Positions 1-8,543 of a stretch of 64,000 bases of DNA are shown in pieces. Origin of the DNA: Marinilactibacillus kalidii (lineage in GTDB: Bacteria; Bacillota; Bacilli; Lactobacillales; Carnobacteriaceae_A). The notes below the pieces were generated by a model. The model made no database searches and was not told the DNA's origin. It saw only the letters and a list, made by a program, of their open reading frames with translations. Every line of letters begins with the position of its first letter. Position 1 is the stretch's first letter. Location of the stretch: the NCBI RefSeq assembly GCF_017599325.1, contig NZ_JAGFVM010000044.1:1-64000 (forward strand). The letters run 5' to 3'. The translations under genes were made by a program, and so were the position numbers.

Positions 1-74
1 TTTACTTTGTTCAGTTTTCAAAGATCTACTCTTTATAACTTGGTGTTTCGTTTGTTTACTGCTTTAGCAGCAAC
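1..74 (-). other. Start of rRNA operon leader
   Basis: On the minus strand this stretch follows a strong promoter and contains CTTTGAAAACTGAACAAAG (complement of 5-23), a sequence type common in the leaders and spacers of Firmicutes rRNA operons. No 16S sequence is reached before the window edge. I infer that a 16S gene lies just to the left on the minus strand. Confidence 0.55.
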
Positions 75-80
75 TAGTAC

Positions 81-109
81 ATCATACCATGCTGTCGACT
101 AAGTGTCAA
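81..109 (-). promoter_or_regulatory. rRNA-type sigma-A promoter
   Basis: Consensus -35 TTGACA (104-109), a 17-bp spacer and -10 TATGAT (81-86). Six bases after the -10 comes GTTGCTGCTAA (64-74). The same 11-mer occurs at the same distance after the promoter of the 5S-tRNA operon at 2598-2626. It reads leftward out of the window. Confidence 0.8.
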
Positions 110-142
110 CAACCTTTTTGAAAAAGTTTTTTTCTTTTTCAA

Positions 143-226
143 TACCGGCGGCCGGAGTCGAACCGGCACGCCCTAACGGGCACTGGATTTTGAGTCCAGC
201 GCGTCTACCAATTCCGCCACGCCGGC
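143..226 (-). tRNA. tRNA-Leu (CAA)
   Basis: 84-nt type II tRNA with a 7-bp acceptor stem and anticodon CAA; last gene of the 5S-tRNA operon. CCA is not encoded. No convincing terminator follows before the next promoter. Confidence 0.93.
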
Positions 227-251
227 CTGTTAATATCGTTAATTTAAGACA

Positions 252-322
<71 letters not shown>

Positions 323-343
323 ATTTATTCATTTGGTATGAAA

Positions 344-416
344 CTGGGCTACCAGGATTCGAACCTGGGGAATGACGGGATCAAAACCCGCTGCCTTACC
401 GCTTGGCTATAGCCCA
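344..416 (-). tRNA. tRNA-Gln (TTG)
   Basis: Cloverleaf with TGGGCTA/TAGCCCA acceptor and anticodon TTG. Confidence 0.93.
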
Positions 417-426
417 AAAAACAAAG

Positions 427-500
427 GGCGACTGATGGGGATCGAACCCACGAATGCCGAGACCACAACCCGGTGCGTTAACCACTTCGCCACAATCGCC
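427..500 (-). tRNA. tRNA-His (GTG)
   Basis: Anticodon GTG. An encoded extra G at -1 pairs with C73, as expected for histidine tRNA. Confidence 0.93.
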
Positions 501-519
501 ATAATATTAAATTGAAACA

Positions 520-590
520 CAGGGGTAGTAGGAATCGAACCCACATTGATGGTTTTGGAGACCATAGTTCTACCGTTAAACTATACCCCT
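520..590 (-). tRNA. tRNA-Trp (CCA)
   Basis: AGGGGTA/TACCCCT acceptor, anticodon CCA, discriminator G. Confidence 0.93.
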
Positions 591-595
591 AGTAA

Positions 596-676
596 TGGAG
601 GGAGTAGGATTCGAACCTACGAACCCGAAGGAGCGGATTTACAGTCCGCCGCGTTTAGCCACTTCGCTATCCCTCC
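596..676 (-). tRNA. tRNA-Tyr (GTA)
   Basis: Type II tRNA with a long variable arm, anticodon GTA and GGAGGGA/TCCCTCC acceptor. Confidence 0.93.
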
Positions 677-678
677 AA

Positions 679-751
679 TGGCGCAGGACAGAGTCGAACT
701 GCCGACACACGGAGCTTCAATCCGTTGCTCTACCAACTGAGCTACTGCGCC
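679..751 (-). tRNA. tRNA-Phe (GAA)
   Basis: GGCGCAG/CTGCGCC acceptor. The anticodon loop is TTGAAGC, so the anticodon is GAA with G at position 37. Confidence 0.92.
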
Positions 752-766
752 TTGGAAATGTTACTA

Positions 767-839
767 CGGTCCCGACGGGATTCGAACCCGCGATCTCCTG
801 CGTGACAGGCAGGCGTGATAACCGCTACACTACGGGACC
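767..839 (-). tRNA. tRNA-Asp (GTC), copy 1
   Basis: GGTCCCG/CGGGACC acceptor, anticodon GTC. The gene at 1321-1393 appears identical, and both are followed in the same order by a tRNA-fMet. Confidence 0.93.
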
Positions 840-860
840 ATATAGTTATTCTTTTTTCAA

Positions 861-933
<73 letters not shown>

Positions 934-943
934 ATCATTAATA

Positions 944-1033
944 AGGAGGATGTGGGATTCGAACCCACGCGCGTTTTTACACGCCTGACGGTTTTCAAGA
1001 CCGTTCCCTTAAGCCGGACTTGGGTAATCCTCC
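944..1033 (-). tRNA. tRNA-Ser (TGA)
   Basis: 90-nt type II tRNA; GGAGGAT/ATCCTCC acceptor; anticodon TGA. Confidence 0.92.
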
Positions 1034-1062
1034 AAAAATATATGATAGTAGTTTCCTACTAA

Positions 1063-1134
1063 TGACCCCTACGGGATTCGAACCCGTGTTACCGCCGTGA
1101 AAGGGCGGTGTCTTAACCGCTTGACCAAGGGGCC
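1063..1134 (-). tRNA. tRNA-Glu (TTC)
   Basis: Acceptor GGCCCCT/AGGGGTC with one G-T pair; anticodon TTC. Confidence 0.93.
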
Positions 1135-1156
1135 GGTTAAGTATTAGGTGGAACAA

Positions 1157-1230
<74 letters not shown>

Positions 1231-1239
1231 TAAACAAAA

Positions 1240-1310
1240 AGCGGGTGACGAGAATCGAACTCGCGACGACAGCTTGGAAGGCTGTGGTTTTACCACTAAA
1301 CTACACCCGC
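1240..1310 (-). tRNA. tRNA-Gly (TCC)
   Basis: GCGGGTG/CACCCGC acceptor, anticodon TCC, discriminator T. Confidence 0.93.
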
Positions 1311-1320
1311 ATAATGCTAA

Positions 1321-1393
1321 CGGTCCCGACGGGATTCGAACCCGCGATCTCCTGCGTGACAGGCAGGCGTGATAACCGCTACACTACGGGACC
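1321..1393 (-). tRNA. tRNA-Asp (GTC), copy 2
   Basis: Same tRNA as at 767-839; only the flanking spacers differ. Confidence 0.93.
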
Positions 1394-1411
1394 TCGCTAT
1401 AATTGTTTAGA

Positions 1412-1484
<73 letters not shown>

Positions 1485-1549
1485 ATAATAATAGAAAATC
1501 ATAACTGAATACGATTGAATTAAATGAATGACCTTCTATAAAAAGATGA

Positions 1550-1623
1550 TAGCGGCGGAGGGAGTCGAACCCACGACCTCACGGGTATGAACCGTACGCT
1601 CTAGCCAGCTGAGCTACACCGCC
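1550..1623 (-). tRNA. tRNA-Met elongator (CAT)
   Basis: Anticodon CAT with a fully paired acceptor stem and a body very like Bacillus elongator tRNA-Met. The T stem has one T-T mismatch (GTGGG/CCCTC). Confidence 0.9.
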
Positions 1624-1652
1624 ATGATTAGATGGCTATCTTTTTTAGAAAA

Positions 1653-1726
1653 TCGGGAAGACAGGATTCGAACCTGCGACCCCTTGGTCCCAAACCAAGT
1701 GCTCTACCAAGCTGAGCTACTTCCCG
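1653..1726 (-). tRNA. tRNA-Pro (TGG)
   Basis: CGGGAAG/CTTCCCG acceptor, anticodon TGG. Confidence 0.93.
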
Positions 1727-1751
1727 TACTTTACTACTTTCCTTTCGGAAA

Positions 1752-1825
1752 TGCACCCTAGAGGAGTCGAACCTCTAACCGCCTGATTCGTAGTCAGGTA
1801 CTCTATCCAATTGAGCTAAGGGTGC
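1752..1825 (-). tRNA. tRNA-Arg (ACG)
   Basis: GCACCCT/AGGGTGC acceptor, anticodon ACG (inosine-modified in the family). Confidence 0.93.
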
Positions 1826-1837
1826 GAATGTTTCAAA

Positions 1838-1923
1838 TGCCGAGGGCCGGAATCGAACCGGCACGGTGAAAACTCACCGCAGGATTTTAAGTCCTGTGCG
1901 TCTACCAGTTCCGCCACCCCGGC
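1838..1923 (-). tRNA. tRNA-Leu (TAA)
   Basis: 86-nt type II tRNA, anticodon TAA. Confidence 0.93.
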
Positions 1924-1971
1924 AAAGGCCATTAAGACTAAGTAAATATGCATTCGCTTTATCTATAACCA

Positions 1972-2043
1972 AGCGAAAGACGGGATTCGAACCCGCGACC
2001 CCCACCTTGGCAAGGTGATGTTCTACCACTGAACTACTTTCGC
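1972..2043 (-). tRNA. tRNA-Gly (GCC)
   Basis: GCGAAAG/CTTTCGC acceptor, anticodon GCC. Confidence 0.93.
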
Positions 2044-2047
2044 AAAA

Positions 2048-2120
2048 TGCCGGCTAAAGGATTTGAACCCTCGACCTACTGATTACAAATCAGTTGCTCT
2101 ACCAACTGAGCTAAGCCGGC
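2048..2120 (-). tRNA. tRNA-Thr (TGT)
   Basis: GCCGGCT/AGCCGGC acceptor, anticodon TGT; only four bases separate it from the downstream tRNA-Gly. Confidence 0.93.
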
Positions 2121-2142
2121 TTTAATTTTCAAAAATGAACTA

Positions 2143-2224
2143 TGCGGATGGAGGGACTTGAACCCCCACGCCGTGAAGCGCTAGATCCTAAATCTAGTGC
2201 GTCTGCCAATTCCGCCACATCCGC
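2143..2224 (-). tRNA. tRNA-Leu (TAG)
   Basis: 82-nt type II tRNA, anticodon TAG. Confidence 0.93.
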
Positions 2225-2258
2225 GTTAAGTCATTTATATTTGTATATCGCTATACAA

Positions 2259-2331
2259 TGAGCCATGCTGGGCTCGAACCAGCGACCCTCTGATTAAAAG
2301 TCAGATGCTCTACCAACTGAGCTAATGGCTC
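2259..2331 (-). tRNA. tRNA-Lys (TTT)
   Basis: GAGCCAT/ATGGCTC acceptor, anticodon TTT. Confidence 0.93.
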
Positions 2332-2340
2332 TGTAAAACA

Positions 2341-2413
2341 TGGAGGTTAACGGGCTCGAACCGCTGACCCTCTGCTTGTAAGGCAGATGCTCTCCCAACT
2401 GAGCTAAACCTCC
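2341..2413 (-). tRNA. tRNA-Val (TAC)
   Basis: GGAGGTT/AACCTCC acceptor, anticodon TAC; first tRNA after the 5S gene. Confidence 0.93.
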
Positions 2414-2430
2414 TGAGATATACGATTACT

Positions 2431-2547
2431 GCATAACGACGTCCTGCTTTCACAAGGAGAAACCCCTCACTATCCTCGGCGCTGAGAAGCTTAACTTCTG
2501 TGTTCGAAATGGAAACAGGTGGATCCTTCTCGCCATAACCGCTATAC
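2431..2547 (-). rRNA. rrf: 5S ribosomal RNA
   Basis: About 117 nt matching the Firmicutes 5S pattern on the minus strand, with the conserved CGAACACAGAAGTTAAGC loop and terminal helix GTATAGCG/CGTTATGC. No 23S 3' end lies upstream: the next minus-strand gene in that direction is msrA. A strong promoter starts transcription about 43 nt before the 5S. The 5S therefore heads its own operon of 24 tRNAs. Confidence 0.93.
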
Positions 2548-2597
2548 AGTTTTCGTATTGTTGCTAAAAGAGATAATCAATTAGCAGCAACTTTTAT

Positions 2598-2626
2598 ATA
2601 ATACAATGAGAATACAATTTTGTCAA
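2598..2626 (-). promoter_or_regulatory. Promoter of 5S-tRNA operon
   Basis: -35 TTGACA (2621-2626), 17-bp spacer, -10 TATTAT (2598-2603). The start region carries GTTGCTGCTAA (2581-2591), shared with the rRNA promoter at 81-109 at identical spacing. A short inverted repeat GTTGCT/AGCAAC (2560-2591) follows in the leader. Confidence 0.85.
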
Positions 2627-2640
2627 TAACTTTACTGAAT

Positions 2641-2681
2641 TTTTTTAAAAAAAGAAAATGCCGGGATACTTTCTCCCGACA
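2641..2681 (-). terminator. Intrinsic terminator of msrA
   Basis: 8-bp stem TGTCGGGA/TCCCGGCA (2659-2681) followed on the minus strand by a T-rich run. Confidence 0.85.
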
Positions 2682-2711
2682 TCTCATCTTTATTATTCCT
2701 TGCCACAAAGC

Positions 2712-3248
2712 TTATTCTCCGGACCAGTTCTGCTCGATAAAATCGACTCTTCCTGAACCTTTACTGTATCGCTTGTAGTGCGCATTTTCTTTTTTATAGA
2801 AATCTTGATGATAATCTTCCGCTTCATAAAATGGATGCGCCTGCTCAATCGTCGTTACAACTGGTCGATCAAAGCGTCCACTTTCATTCAAAGCTTGTTT
2901 AGAAGCTTCTGCTACTTCTTTTTGTTGATCGGTATTATAGAAGATAACCGGTCTATACGAATCTCCGCGGTCAGCGAACTGTCCACCAGCGTCCGTTGGG
3001 TCAGTTTGCTGCCAATAAATTTCTACTAATTCTTCATAGGAAATTTTCGAAGGATCATACACGATTTCTACAGCTTCAGTATGGCCTGTTGTTCCAGACG
3101 TCACCTGTCTATATGTTGGATTCTCAACTGTCCCACCAGTATAACCAGATGTCACTTTTTCTATCCCTGGCAATGAGTCAAAAGGTTTGACCATACACCA
3201 GAAGCATCCGCCTGCAAAAATTGCCGTTTCAAATTTTTTATCCGTCAT
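2712..3248 (-). CDS. msrA: Peptide-methionine (S)-S-oxide reductase MsrA
   Basis: Reduces methionine-S-sulfoxide in proteins and free methionine, repairing oxidative damage in the cytoplasm. The MsrA signature GGCFWC lies at residues 13-18, with catalytic Cys15, followed by the typical GYTGG stretch. The 178-residue length is normal for a stand-alone MsrA without an MsrB fusion. The ATG has an AGGAGG ribosome binding site at the usual distance. It is transcribed away from serS with its own extended -10 element (TGTTATAAT, 3280-3288) and ends at the hairpin at 2641-2681, so it is probably monocistronic. Function is secure. Confidence 0.95.
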   Translation of the reverse strand: MTDKKFETAIFAGGCFWCMVKPFDSLPGIEKVTSGYTGGTVENPTYRQVTSGTTGHTEAVEIVYDPSKISYEELVEIYWQQTDPTDAGGQFADRGDSYRPVIFYNTDQQKEVAEASKQALNESGRFDRPVVTTIEQAHPFYEAEDYHQDFYKKENAHYKRYSKGSGRVDFIEQNWSGE

Positions 3249-3279
3249 GGTTCCCCTCCTAATTGGTTGTGTAAAACCT

Positions 3280-3288
3280 ATTATAACA
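3280..3288 (-). promoter_or_regulatory. Extended -10 promoter of msrA
   Basis: TG-T-TATAAT on the minus strand, about 30 nt before the msrA start; no good -35 box, as is common for extended -10 promoters. Confidence 0.5.
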
Positions 3289-3332
3289 TCAATACCTCGT
3301 TCTACTTAATCGAAACAACTTATCGAACAGCA

Positions 3333-4610
3333 TTATTTGATTTCAGTGATGCCACCCATATAAGGAACCAATACTTCTGGAACTTTCACCGTTCCATCTT
3401 CTTGCTGATAGTTTTCTAAAATCGCTGCGACGGTTCTGCCGATTGCTAAACCAGATCCATTTAATGTATGAACAAAATCGATTTTGTTATCCGCTTCTCT
3501 TCTATAACGAATTTTAGCTCTTCTAGCTTGGAAAGCTTCTGTGTTAGAACAAGAACTAATCTCTCTATACGTATCCTGCGCAGGAATCCATACTTCAAGG
3601 TCATATGTTTTCGCCGCTGCAAATCCTGTATCTCCTGTTGATAATAAAACAACTCTATATGGAAGATTCAGTTTCTGTAAAATAGCTTCAGCATTTGCTG
3701 TCATTTTTTCCAGTTCATCATAAGACTCTTCCGGTTTAGCAAATTTGACCATTTCTACCTTGTTAAACTGGTGTAAACGAATCAACCCTCTAGTATCACG
3801 TCCTGCACTCCCTGCTTCAGAACGGAATGATGGAGATAATGCCGTGAAGTATTTAGGCAGATCTTTTTCTTCCAATATTTCATCTCGGTAATAGTTCGTC
3901 AACGGGACTTCAGCCGTCGGAATGAGTGTTAAATCTGTATCTTGAATCTGGAATACATCTTCTTTAAATTTGGGAAACTGTCCTGTTCCATATAAAGAAT
4001 CTGCATTAACTAAATAAGGCGGAATCATTTCATGGTACCCGTGTTCTTCTGTATGAATATCCAACATGAAATTGTAAAGTGCTCTTTCTAGCCTCGCACC
4101 TAATCCTTTGTAGTAAAGGAACCGACTTTTCGCAACTTTAGCGCCTCTTTCAAAGTCTAAGATATCTAAATCTGTTCCTATTTCCCAATGGGGTTTCATT
4201 TCAAAAGCTGGTTGCTCTTCAACATTTCCCCATCGACGAACTTCTAGATTGGCTTCTTCATCTGCACCGATCGGTAAAGACTCATGTGGTAGATTTGGTA
4301 AACCAGCTGCAATATCATGAAATTGATCTTCAATTTCTTCCAATTCTTTATCGATTTGTTTAATCGCTGTTCCGACTTTTTGCATTGAAGCAATGGCTTC
4401 ATCAGCGTTCTCTTTGTTTCTTTTCTTCGTGGCGATTTCATCAGATACCTCATTACGAGTCTTTTTCAAGCGTTCAGATTCTTGAATATGCTCTCTTCTT
4501 TTTTCATCCAATTCTTTCAATTGAATCAACTCTTGAGGGTTTACACCTTTTGTTTCAAGCTTTTGTTTAACTACTTCAAATTGGTTACGAATTAATTTGA
4601 TATCTAACAT
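3333..4610 (-). CDS. serS: Seryl-tRNA synthetase
   Basis: Charges tRNA-Ser with serine. The 425 residues are the normal length. The N-terminal approximately 100 residues form the charged helical arm that grips the long variable arm of tRNA-Ser. The class II catalytic core follows, with the motif 2 region FRSEAG and motif 3 GSGLAIGRT near the C-terminus. Expression is controlled by a T-box leader directly upstream (4644-4900), which responds to uncharged tRNA-Ser. It is not co-transcribed with msrA, which has its own promoter. Identification is secure. Confidence 0.97.
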   Translation of the reverse strand: MLDIKLIRNQFEVVKQKLETKGVNPQELIQLKELDEKRREHIQESERLKKTRNEVSDEIATKKRNKENADEAIASMQKVGTAIKQIDKELEEIEDQFHDIAAGLPNLPHESLPIGADEEANLEVRRWGNVEEQPAFEMKPHWEIGTDLDILDFERGAKVAKSRFLYYKGLGARLERALYNFMLDIHTEEHGYHEMIPPYLVNADSLYGTGQFPKFKEDVFQIQDTDLTLIPTAEVPLTNYYRDEILEEKDLPKYFTALSPSFRSEAGSAGRDTRGLIRLHQFNKVEMVKFAKPEESYDELEKMTANAEAILQKLNLPYRVVLLSTGDTGFAAAKTYDLEVWIPAQDTYREISSCSNTEAFQARRAKIRYRREADNKIDFVHTLNGSGLAIGRTVAAILENYQQEDGTVKVPEVLVPYMGGITEIK

Positions 4611-4643
4611 TTACTTTCCTCTTTTCTATTATTTAGTGATGAA

Positions 4644-4900
4644 GGGTCAAAAAAAGCAGTCTTCACCCCTTCAATTACGAAGGGACGAAAGACTGCTTTT
4701 CGCGGTGCCACCCTGATTCAGAGAAAATACCTCTGCTCTCTATGAGTGTTAACGGGCTCTACCGAAATAACTTAAACAGAAAGAAGTTCTGCAATCGTTA
4801 TTTACTCATATGATGGATTCAGATTGCGAAGGATCAGTTCTCACCAACCACTGACTCTCTTGACCTTCGTTCCTCTTACTAGTTCATACTTTAACGTTCG
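4644..4900 (-). promoter_or_regulatory. T-box riboswitch upstream of serS
   Basis: The minus strand carries the T-box core AGGGTGGCACCGCG (complement of 4701-4714), which pairs with the 3' end of uncharged tRNA. It is followed by a terminator stem AAGCAGTCTT.../...AAGACTGCTT (4654-4698) and a T run. Stem I lies at about 4800-4890. A serine TCC codon at 4815-4817 is a candidate specifier. A -10-like TATTAT lies at 4904-4909. Confidence 0.92.
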
Positions 4901-4962
4901 TCTATAATATGGATTTATTTTACTTCACTTACTACATTAAATCAATACGTTTCTCTATAAGT

Positions 4963-6297
4963 TTAGAAGCGATTCATCAGTCCACTAAAGAACTCACTTA
5001 TCCATGTGCCAGCAACAGAGAAGAATCCAGCTCGTTCTACAGCTTTTGACGTTACGACTGGGATCGTCTGGTGATCACTACCATCTAAGAACCCTAAATC
5101 ATCACCTTCGTAAGATAGCGTCAGCGTACCAACACTTTGTCCTTTTTCGACTGGTGCTTCTAAGGTACTGTCCTGTCCAATTACTTCTTCATCTGGAACA
5201 AAGGTCCATTCAACATCATCTTCAGACACACCTTCCGGAAGTATATAATCCGCTGATGCTGCTGTCATCATATCTACTTGATCCACTTCTCCATTACGAA
5301 CCGTTAGCGGCTCAACGTCTTCAAGCACCGTATTTTCTTCCATGATCGTCGTAGCAGTCCACTTATCGAATCCATAGTCCATCAATTTCTCGGTTTCGTC
5401 AAATCGTTGTGCACGATTTTCCACACCATCTCCAGCACCCATAACGACTGTAATGATTCTACGACCATCTTGTTCTGCTGTCCCCGTAAAAGTTGCACCT
5501 GCAAAAGGCGTTGTGCCTGTTTTCAAACCGTCTACGTTCGGACGTTCATGAATCAGTCCTTTTAACATCCAATTCCAATTACTCATTTGAATCGCATCTG
5601 ACGTACCTTCTCTAAATACCATACTTGGTATACTTGATGTGTTCAATACTTCTGGATAGTCTTTCAATAAATGAGAGGCTACAGTCGCAATCCCTCTAGC
5701 TGACATAATATTTTCATTTTCAGCTGTACTTCCAGGGTAGATATTTTCTTCTAAATAGCTATTACTCAATCCCGTAGCATTATATAACTCAAACTCTGTA
5801 ACGCCCCATGACTCTATAAGTTCACGCATACGGTCGACTAGCTCAGGTTCCGAGCCTGCAAGCTGTTCTGCAATGGCAATCGTTGCTCCATTAGCAGAGT
5901 ATATGGCCATTGCTTGGTATAATTCTTCTATTGTATAGTTTTCACCTTGTCTCAACGGAACATTGGATAATTCATAGTTTTGACTTATACGGTGAGCGTA
6001 CTCACTAATGGTTGTTTCAGTATCCCAATTGACATTCCCTGCTTCTATCTCTTGGAATAATATGTATTCCACAAGCATCTTTGTCATTGATGCAATACCT
6101 CTTTGACCATCGGCATTTTGATTTAGCAACACTTGATTCGTATCAAAATCGACCACTAAGGCAGCTTCTGCATTGATTCCCGGTGCTTGCGGCGCAGCAT
6201 GCACTACTTGGTTTGCACTTGAAAGAACTGGCATTAATAGACTTGCTGTTAATCCTGAAAGGACGATTTTTTCTACTGACTGTTTCATTGATTTCAT
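4963..6297 (-). CDS. dacA: D-alanyl-D-alanine carboxypeptidase (PBP5/DacA family)
   Basis: Low-molecular-weight penicillin-binding protein that trims the terminal D-Ala from peptidoglycan stem peptides outside the membrane. A signal peptide occupies about residues 1-35, with probable cleavage near HAA. The S11 peptidase motifs are all present: SMTK with catalytic Ser70, SAN near residue 133 and KTGTT near 265. A PBP5 C-terminal beta domain follows, then an amphipathic last helix (FFSGLMNRF) for membrane attachment. The length of 444 is typical. It lies 252 bp downstream of a two-component system on the same strand, which may suggest a shared cell-envelope role. Confidence 0.93.
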   Translation of the reverse strand: MKSMKQSVEKIVLSGLTASLLMPVLSSANQVVHAAPQAPGINAEAALVVDFDTNQVLLNQNADGQRGIASMTKMLVEYILFQEIEAGNVNWDTETTISEYAHRISQNYELSNVPLRQGENYTIEELYQAMAIYSANGATIAIAEQLAGSEPELVDRMRELIESWGVTEFELYNATGLSNSYLEENIYPGSTAENENIMSARGIATVASHLLKDYPEVLNTSSIPSMVFREGTSDAIQMSNWNWMLKGLIHERPNVDGLKTGTTPFAGATFTGTAEQDGRRIITVVMGAGDGVENRAQRFDETEKLMDYGFDKWTATTIMEENTVLEDVEPLTVRNGEVDQVDMMTAASADYILPEGVSEDDVEWTFVPDEEVIGQDSTLEAPVEKGQSVGTLTLSYEGDDLGFLDGSDHQTIPVVTSKAVERAGFFSVAGTWISEFFSGLMNRF

Positions 6298-6549
6298 AAG
6301 CTAATACGTTCTCCTAAATGATGCCCTAAGCATCTGTTTATTTTATATGGTTGAAAATATTCTGGTGGGCTTATTATGCTAATTGTTCTCAATTTTTCAA
6401 CCTTCTTTATGGTACTCTGTCGCTTTATAAAAAACAACTATTTTTCTATTGCTTCATAAAAAAGACAATCTATTTTTCAACTTTTTTCATGAAACAAACA
6501 TATCCTTATAAGAATATGTTTATTAGCGATTTTATTTATTTGTCTCTAA
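6298..6549. other. Intergenic region between dacA and the histidine kinase
   Basis: AT-rich, no supported gene. It contains an inverted repeat AAACATAT/ATATGTTT (6496-6521) just after the kinase stop that could help end transcription, but no T run follows it. The dacA ribosome binding site (AGGAGA) lies at its left end. I could not identify a clear promoter. Confidence 0.4.
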
Positions 6550-7680
6550 TTAATGACTGACCTGTTGCTTCAAGGGTAATTGAATATCAAAGCTTGTCCA
6601 TTTTTTATTGGACTGTGCCGTGATCGTTCCTCCGTGAAGTTCTATAATGCTCTGTGCAATCGCTAATCCCAAACCTGTTCCTGCAGTTTCTTGAGATCTT
6701 GATGTTTCAGCACGATAAAATCGTTCAAAAATCTGATTAACGGCTTCTTTCGGCAGCGGTTCGCCGTCATTTTTTACCGATATCGACGCTTTTTCACCAT
6801 GCTCATTGACTTCAACTTCAATCATGCTGCCACCTTTCCCGTATTTCAAAGCATTGGAAATAAGGTTATTAAAGACTCTGACTAGCTTTTCTGTATCAGC
6901 CGTCATCATTAGTCGTTCAACGTTAGATTTGACGATCACTTCCATGTTGTGACTTTTCGCCTCTAATTCGAAATCAATGGCCAGTTGTTCGACAAGTTGC
7001 ACCATATCAAAGGTAACGAGTTGTAGTGGTGTCGTTGTTTGTCTTACTTTTGTGTATTCAAACAAATCATCAACGAGTACTTTCATTTGCTTTGCTTTTT
7101 TATACGCCGTATGTACGTATTTTTGCATATCTTCCGTTGAGTCGAACCTTCCTTCTTCTATTAACCCTAAGTAGCCAATAATAGAAGTTAAGGGTGTTCG
7201 AATATCATGACTGACATTTGTGATCAATTCATCTTTCGATTGCTCGATTCTACGCTCTTCTTCCATTGCTTCTACCGTTGAATCTACTAGCACATGGATA
7301 CTCTCTACAACTTTCCCGATTCCCCCGCTGTAATTGCCTCGGATTTTGTGCGTATAATTCCCTTGTGCAATATAGTGTAGTTCATCGATGATATGTCGCA
7401 GTTCATATTGTTTATACCTTCTTTTCAGTCTCCAATAAATAGCGCCTAAAGCTACAAGAATCAATAAGAAAAAGACAAAAGGTGTCAATCCCCAGAATCC
7501 CTGTGGCTGATCCTGCATGTAGACTTCTTCCACTAACCAGAGATCTTCAAAAATATTCGGAAAAGCTTCTATAAACCAACCGAGTATTTCATAAGCAGCC
7601 AAGTAGCAAAGGAGAATGATGCCTGCAGTGATGAACGCCTCAATCAGCAATCGAAGTCGTTCTCTCATTGTTAGTTTCAT
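6550..7680 (-). CDS. Sensor histidine kinase
   Basis: Membrane-bound HisKA kinase that phosphorylates the OmpR-type regulator encoded just upstream. Two transmembrane helices (about residues 12-35 and 64-84) flank a short external loop of about 30 residues. A HAMP-like linker and a dimerisation domain follow, with the H box SHDIRTPLTSIIGY (His158), then an ATPase domain with the N box (NNLISNALKYG) and G boxes (GTGLGLAI). The tiny sensor loop suggests it senses the membrane or a partner protein rather than binding a large ligand. Neighbours (regulator upstream, dacA downstream) point to envelope homeostasis; the actual signal is unknown. VanS-like kinases are the closest family that I recognise. 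Confidence 0.9.
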   Translation of the reverse strand: MKLTMRERLRLLIEAFITAGIILLCYLAAYEILGWFIEAFPNIFEDLWLVEEVYMQDQPQGFWGLTPFVFFLLILVALGAIYWRLKRRYKQYELRHIIDELHYIAQGNYTHKIRGNYSGGIGKVVESIHVLVDSTVEAMEEERRIEQSKDELITNVSHDIRTPLTSIIGYLGLIEEGRFDSTEDMQKYVHTAYKKAKQMKVLVDDLFEYTKVRQTTTPLQLVTFDMVQLVEQLAIDFELEAKSHNMEVIVKSNVERLMMTADTEKLVRVFNNLISNALKYGKGGSMIEVEVNEHGEKASISVKNDGEPLPKEAVNQIFERFYRAETSRSQETAGTGLGLAIAQSIIELHGGTITAQSNKKWTSFDIQLPLKQQVSH

Positions 7681-7722
7681 TGATTTACTCCGTTCATTTA
7701 TCTATTCATCTTTAGATTTCTG

Positions 7723-8421
7723 TTACTCGAAACTTTGTTTTTCTTCAATTTTGTACCCTACGCCCCATACTGTCTTAACGACATTCTCGCCGCCTGTTGC
7801 TTTTTCAATTTTATCTCTCAGATGGCTCACATGGACCATCACCGTTTTAGCTGGCACAAGACTTTCTTGCTTCCAAACGCGTTCAAAGATTTCATCTGCG
7901 CTGAATACGCGGTTCGGATTACTCGCTAGTAAGAAAAGAATTCCAAACTCTAATGCCGTCAACTGAATCAATGTGCCATCTACTGTTTCAACTTGATGTT
8001 GATCTTTGCGAATGATAAGCGGTCCGATTTCTAGTTCCCCAGCTTCTGCTTCTCGGTTCGTATAGGCACTTCTTCTCATTAAAGACTTGATTCTTGCAAC
8101 AACTTCTAAAGGATTGAATGGTTTGACGACATAATCATCTGCTCCGTTTGCAAGTCCTCTAATTTTATCGACATCTGCTGTCTTTGCACTCAACATCAAT
8201 ATGGGTAACTGGGACGTTTCTCTAATTTCCTTCACGACTTCTAACCCTGTTTTTTTCGGCATCATGACATCTAACACGACACAATCGATTTCTTGATCAT
8301 ATAGTTTTTCAAGTGTTTCCTGTCCATCATGCGCTTTTTCAACTTCAAATCCTTCATTCTTCACATAAATTTCCAGTAAGTCACAAATTTCCTTATCATC
8401 ATCAGCAATTAATACTCTCAT
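7723..8421 (-). CDS. OmpR/PhoB-family response regulator
   Basis: 232-residue transcription factor. The receiver domain carries the acidic pocket DDD (residues 7-9), phospho-acceptor Asp51 in VLDVMMP and a conserved lysine in VVKPF. It is followed by a winged-helix DNA-binding domain (about 130-228). It precedes its histidine kinase by 42 bp on the same strand, so the two are almost certainly co-transcribed and form one phosphorelay. The target genes cannot be read from the sequence; dacA downstream is a reasonable guess. Confidence 0.93.
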   Translation of the reverse strand: MRVLIADDDKEICDLLEIYVKNEGFEVEKAHDGQETLEKLYDQEIDCVVLDVMMPKKTGLEVVKEIRETSQLPILMLSAKTADVDKIRGLANGADDYVVKPFNPLEVVARIKSLMRRSAYTNREAEAGELEIGPLIIRKDQHQVETVDGTLIQLTALEFGILFLLASNPNRVFSADEIFERVWKQESLVPAKTVMVHVSHLRDKIEKATGGENVVKTVWGVGYKIEEKQSFE

Positions 8422-8503
8422 CTTTCTGCCCCCTTCAGTTTCATTCTTTTACATTTTATCATGGAACCCTAGGATAGTTCGTAAACTTTTCCTTAAATTG
8501 ATA

Positions 8504-8538
8504 GAAAAAAAGCACCTTTCTTTAAAGAAAAGTGCTTT
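8504..8538 (-). terminator. Intrinsic terminator after the RocB-like gene
   Basis: AAAGCACTTTTC/GAAAGGTGCTTT hairpin followed by a T run on the minus strand, close to the stop codon at 8544. Confidence 0.85.
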
Positions 8539-8543
8539 ATCCT

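Noticed and set aside
120..143. GAAAAAG/CTTTTTC hairpin as a terminator of the tRNA operon
   Set aside because: On the minus strand it is followed by A's, not T's, so it does not fit an intrinsic terminator in that direction.
6351..6560. 69-codon plus-strand frame between dacA and the kinase
   Set aside because: Translation of AT-rich intergenic DNA with no ribosome site; overlaps the kinase stop region.
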